Shown: one piece after another, positions 61,143-64,000 of the stretch | Position numbering within the stretch: position 1 is the stretch's first letter | How the letters are laid out: every line of letters begins with the position of its first letter | NCBI GenBank assembly: GCA_964537035.1 | Contig: CAZIAK010000001.1 | Location: forward strand, 289,647 to 353,646 | Reading direction: 5' to 3' | DNA: 64,000 nucleotides | Source: CAZIAK01 sp964537035 | Lineage (GTDB): Bacteria; Planctomycetota; B15-G4 | The notes under the pieces: generated by a model | Databases searched by the model: none | Seen by the model: only the letters and a program-made list of their open reading frames with translations | What the model was told of the DNA's origin: nothing | Made by a program: the position numbers and the translations under genes

Positions 61143-62902
61143 ACATCACTCCCTGGGCGCTGCTCCTCGGCACGCTCACATTGGGCTGCGGCGACGGCAG
61201 CGAGGCTACGCCGAACGCGGGCCCTGCGCACAGCGCTGCTGCAGACCCTGCCGTGGCCATCGCCGGGCTGGTCGACGTGGCGGACGCCGCCGGCATCGAC
61301 TTCGTCCATACGCACGGGGGAGACGGGCGCAAGTTCTTGTTCGAGACCATGGGCTCCGGGCTGGCAGCCAGCGACTTTGACGGGGACGCCCTGCCCGACC
61401 TGCTCTTCTTGCAGAGCGGCACCCTGCCCCACGACGAGTTCACCGACGAGGACCGCAAGCGAGCCCACCACGCAGCGGGCGAGTCGCACAAGCTCTATCG
61501 CAACCTGGGCGACCTGACCTTCGACGACATCACCGCCGACAGCGGACTGACCGAGCCCGTCTACGCCATGGGCCTGGCCGTGGGCGACATCGACAGCGAC
61601 GGAGACCGAGACCTGTGGGTGGCCTGCTACGGCGACGACCAGCTGTTCGAGAACGACGGCAAGGCCCACTTCACCGACGTCACCCAGGCCTCCGGGCTGA
61701 GCGACTCCCGCTGGACCATCGGCGGCTCCTTCTTCGACGCAGACCTCGACGGCGACCTCGATCTGTACAGCGTGCTCTACCTCGACATGCCCGTGTCCTC
61801 CCATCGCTTCTGCGGCCCCCGGCCCATCCGCACCTACTGTCACGTCGACTCCTGGCCCGGCGAAGACGACCGGCTGTGGATCAATGACGGCGGCGGTCGC
61901 TTCAGCGATGGTTCGGCGGCAGCCGGCCTGGTGGGCACCGCTGGCAAGGGGCTGACGGTGGTGGCCGCCGACCACGACGACGACGGGGACATCGACCTGT
62001 TCGTGGCCAACGACAGCCAGGCCAACCTCATGTTGCGCAACGACGGCGGCGGGCGGTTCACCGACGTGGGCGCCATGTCCGGGGCCGACCTGAACGGTGA
62101 AGGGCGCACCGAAGCCTGCATGGGCGCGGACATCGGCGATCTCGACGGGGACGGCGACCTCGACATGTACGTGGTCAACTACCAGCAAGAGACGAACACG
62201 CTCTACCGCAACGACGGCGGCGGCTTCTTCACCGACGTCTCCGTACTCAGCGGCGCCGGCGGCCCGACCCTGCCCCTGCTCGGCTTCGGTACGGTCTTCG
62301 TCGACGCGGAGAACGACGGCGACCTCGACATCTACGTGGCCAACGGTCACATCATGGACAACATCCACGAGCTCGAAGACCTGACCACCTTCGCTCAACC
62401 GGACCAGCTGTTCCTCAACGACGGCAAGGGGCGCTTCTCTGCCGCGCCAGCGAGCCTGGGCACCTCGCTGGCAGTGAACAGGGTGGGCCGTGGAGTGGCC
62501 CGGGTTGATCTCGATCGGGACGGTGACACCGACCTGGTGGTGAGCAACAGCGGCGGCTCTCCCTGGGTGCTGAAGAACGAGCTGGCTCAAGGGCACCGCC
62601 TGGCCCTGGTGCTCAGCGGCCCCGGGGGCCGAGCCGACGCTGAAGGCGCCCGGGTCACGGTCACCGCGGGAGGCCGCACCGTGGTCCGCGAGCTGGTCTC
62701 AGGCGGCAGCTACGTGAGCCAGAGCGACAGCGAACTGATCATCGGCCTGGGCCCTGCCACGACCATCGACTCCCTGACCATCCGCTGGCCTGGCGGAGGC
62801 ACCAGCGCCCACAACGACCTGGCCGTGGACCAACGGCATCACATCGCCTTCGGTGGGCAGCTGCTCCGCTCAGAGCCCCTGGCCCCGGGCGACGCGCGCT
62901 GA
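61139..62902 (+). CDS. FG-GAP/VCBS and UnbV-like lipoprotein
   Basis: A 587-residue protein with lipoprotein signal ALLLGTLTLGC. The body is a beta-propeller of FG-GAP/VCBS repeats with Ca-binding-type Asp loops (GDIDSDGDRDLWVACYG; DADLDGDLDLYS; DIGDLDGDGDLDMYVVNY; DAENDGDLDIYVANGH). The C-terminal 100 residues match the ASPIC/UnbV domain (KNELAQGHRLALVLSGPGG; TIDSLTIRWPGGG). Proteins of this type are exported and often occur beside TPR proteins in Planctomycetes and Acidobacteria. Function unknown; adhesion or carbohydrate binding is conjecture. Confidence 0.88.
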   Translation: MNITPWALLLGTLTLGCGDGSEATPNAGPAHSAAADPAVAIAGLVDVADAAGIDFVHTHGGDGRKFLFETMGSGLAASDFDGDALPDLLFLQSGTLPHDEFTDEDRKRAHHAAGESHKLYRNLGDLTFDDITADSGLTEPVYAMGLAVGDIDSDGDRDLWVACYGDDQLFENDGKAHFTDVTQASGLSDSRWTIGGSFFDADLDGDLDLYSVLYLDMPVSSHRFCGPRPIRTYCHVDSWPGEDDRLWINDGGGRFSDGSAAAGLVGTAGKGLTVVAADHDDDGDIDLFVANDSQANLMLRNDGGGRFTDVGAMSGADLNGEGRTEACMGADIGDLDGDGDLDMYVVNYQQETNTLYRNDGGGFFTDVSVLSGAGGPTLPLLGFGTVFVDAENDGDLDIYVANGHIMDNIHELEDLTTFAQPDQLFLNDGKGRFSAAPASLGTSLAVNRVGRGVARVDLDRDGDTDLVVSNSGGSPWVLKNELAQGHRLALVLSGPGGRADAEGARVTVTAGGRTVVRELVSGGSYVSQSDSELIIGLGPATTIDSLTIRWPGGGTSAHNDLAVDQRHHIAFGGQLLRSEPLAPGDAR

Positions 62903-63981
62903 TGAACGGCCTGCTCGCCTGGCTCATCTTGGCCACCCTGTCTGCCCCCGCGGTCCTTGCTGTCCCCGCTCTTTCGGGAACGCAGCAGCAGAGCCAGCCC
63001 GCCTGGGAGCTCGACTGGCAAGCAGGGCGTCGTGAAGCCTCCGTCGACAGCCTGCAGCGGCAGGTCGAAAACGGAGCTGCTGACAGCGCCGTGCAGCTGC
63101 TGCTGGCCGAGCGGCAACTGGCCATCCATCGTTTCGCAGCGGCCTTGTCCACGGCCGAGCAGCTGGGCCCGGACGGTCGCGGGGTGGCGGCTCAAGCCCA
63201 CTATCTGCTGGGCCACTACGAGCAGGCCCTGCTGTCCCTCGATCCGACGGACGAGATCCAGGTGCTCATGCTCGTGGACAGTCACGAGGTGCTGGGTCAC
63301 GGACAGCAGACCCTCGATGCCCTGGGCCAGGCTCGGGCTGTTCTGGGCCCGAACCATCCCGCCCTGGCTGTGGCCGAGGGGCGTGCCGCGGCGCGAGACG
63401 GCAAGCACGACGAGGCCCTCTCTGCCTTTCGCCGGGCCCTGGCCATGGACCCCTTCGATCACATGGCCTTGTTCGGGCTGGGTCGGTCGTTGCTGCAGCT
63501 CGGTCGAAGAGACGAAGCCACCGTGGCCCTGGCCCGGCACCGCGAGCTGGTGCCGCTCATGGATCAGCGAGACCACGCCCTGCGGGCCATCGACCTGGCC
63601 CCCATGCACGCCGACAATCACGCGCTGCTCGGCGACGTCGAACGAAAGATTGGTCGCTTCGATCAGGCCGAGGCGGCCTACGTCCGGGCTGCCGCCTTGG
63701 CTGAGCCGGGGCAGCTCGCGCCAGTGATCCTGCGCCACGCCCGACTGCTCAGCGAAGACCGGGGCGACCTCACCGCCGCGGTGGCCCTGCTCGACGAAGC
63801 CTCCCGCGCCTCAGGCGACATCAGGCTCACCGTGCGCTGCGGCGATCTGCTGCTGGCCGATGGCCAAGCCCGGGCTGCCCTGGCACGTTTCGACCTGGCC
63901 CTGCAGGCCCGTCCGGGGGATGCCCAGCTGACGACCCGGCGGGCAAAGGCACTGGCCCTGCTGCAGGCGACCGATGAGTAG
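62902..63981 (+). CDS. Secreted TPR protein
   Basis: A 359-residue protein. The signal peptide is AWLILATLSAPAVLAVPALS; the rest is TPR helices with clear repeats (HDEALSAFRRALAMDPFDHM; RFDQAEAAYVRAAALAEPG; QARAALARFDLALQARPGDA). The ATG shares one base with the stop of the FG-GAP gene (TGATG). It ends 19 bp from the window edge. It is the third gene of what looks like one operon. Confidence 0.82.
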   Translation: MNGLLAWLILATLSAPAVLAVPALSGTQQQSQPAWELDWQAGRREASVDSLQRQVENGAADSAVQLLLAERQLAIHRFAAALSTAEQLGPDGRGVAAQAHYLLGHYEQALLSLDPTDEIQVLMLVDSHEVLGHGQQTLDALGQARAVLGPNHPALAVAEGRAAARDGKHDEALSAFRRALAMDPFDHMALFGLGRSLLQLGRRDEATVALARHRELVPLMDQRDHALRAIDLAPMHADNHALLGDVERKIGRFDQAEAAYVRAAALAEPGQLAPVILRHARLLSEDRGDLTAAVALLDEASRASGDIRLTVRCGDLLLADGQARAALARFDLALQARPGDAQLTTRRAKALALLQATDE

Positions 63982-64000
63982 GCGACCGATGAGACCTAGC

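Noticed and set aside
61109..62596. 495-residue minus-strand frame opposite the FG-GAP gene
   Set aside because: Val/His/Gly-rich shadow generated by the Asp/Gly codons of the repeats.

Overview
This GC-rich window is almost wall-to-wall protein-coding DNA and is best read as part of a bacterial chromosome, probably from a planctomycete. That placement is inference. It rests on a Minf_1886/TIGR04138-type protein, a TPR protein carrying two RNA-polymerase alpha-CTD modules, secreted TPR plus FG-GAP/UnbV proteins, histone-H1-like Lys/Ala tails on unrelated proteins, and a full peptidoglycan enzyme (MurA). I see no rRNA, tRNA, CRISPR array, transposase, integrase or phage gene.

Layout. (1) 1-2.4 kb: the 3' part of a large TPR gene on the + strand, followed by a 375-bp non-coding stretch with tandem repeats and a striking 30-bp-armed inverted repeat. 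(2) 2.8-14.0 kb, minus strand: an exopolysaccharide locus whose members match the exosortase A (XrtA/EpsH)-associated families: outer-membrane export lipoprotein, chain-length protein, TIGR03087-like sugar transferase, O-ligase/polymerase, three GT4 glycosyltransferases, an asparagine-synthase-like amidotransferase and a DUF3473-type polysaccharide deacetylase. Most genes are chained by 4- to 8-bp start/stop overlaps. No exosortase or tyrosine kinase is visible. (3) 14.3-21.6 kb, minus: nucleotide-sugar supply (RmlB, RmlD, RmlA, two UDP-sugar epimerases, GlmS, UDP-xylose synthase); RmlC is missing. (4) 21.7-25.8 kb, minus: a FecR-like exported protein behind the classical efp-accB-accC run; AccB has a histone-like N-terminal extension. 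(5) 25.9-29.0 kb, minus: a polytopic GT-C-like membrane protein, a small membrane-anchored protein, and the molybdenum cofactor genes moaB and moaC.

(6) 29.1-31.4 kb, plus: a HEAT plus PDZ plus S41 protease. (7) 31.5-41.6 kb, minus: an information-processing run (ssb, moaD, moaE, aminotransferase, gluzincin/TPR protein, divergent dnaA, tmk, holB, Minf_1886 protein, AI-2E-family membrane protein). (8) 41.9-51.0 kb: a PilZ protein (+), then minus-strand translation and housekeeping genes (murA, ffh, rpsP, a histone-tailed EndoIII-like protein, maf, DUF192 lipoprotein, rpmE, prfA, a membrane protein, prmC). (9) 51.2-64.0 kb: TPR/alpha-CTD protein and ruvA (+), mnmG (-) overlapping the ruvA 3' end, an ABC ATPase coupled to a pentaheme cytochrome c (+), ribD and miaB (-), and a terminal + strand operon of TPR lipoprotein, FG-GAP/UnbV lipoprotein and secreted TPR protein.

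How the parts work together: regions 2 and 3 form a coherent pathway from sugar phosphates (GlmS, RmlA) through nucleotide sugars to polymerised, length-controlled and exported polysaccharide. The rest is mainly core metabolism with several unusual domain architectures, and these are the main items in the hunt list.
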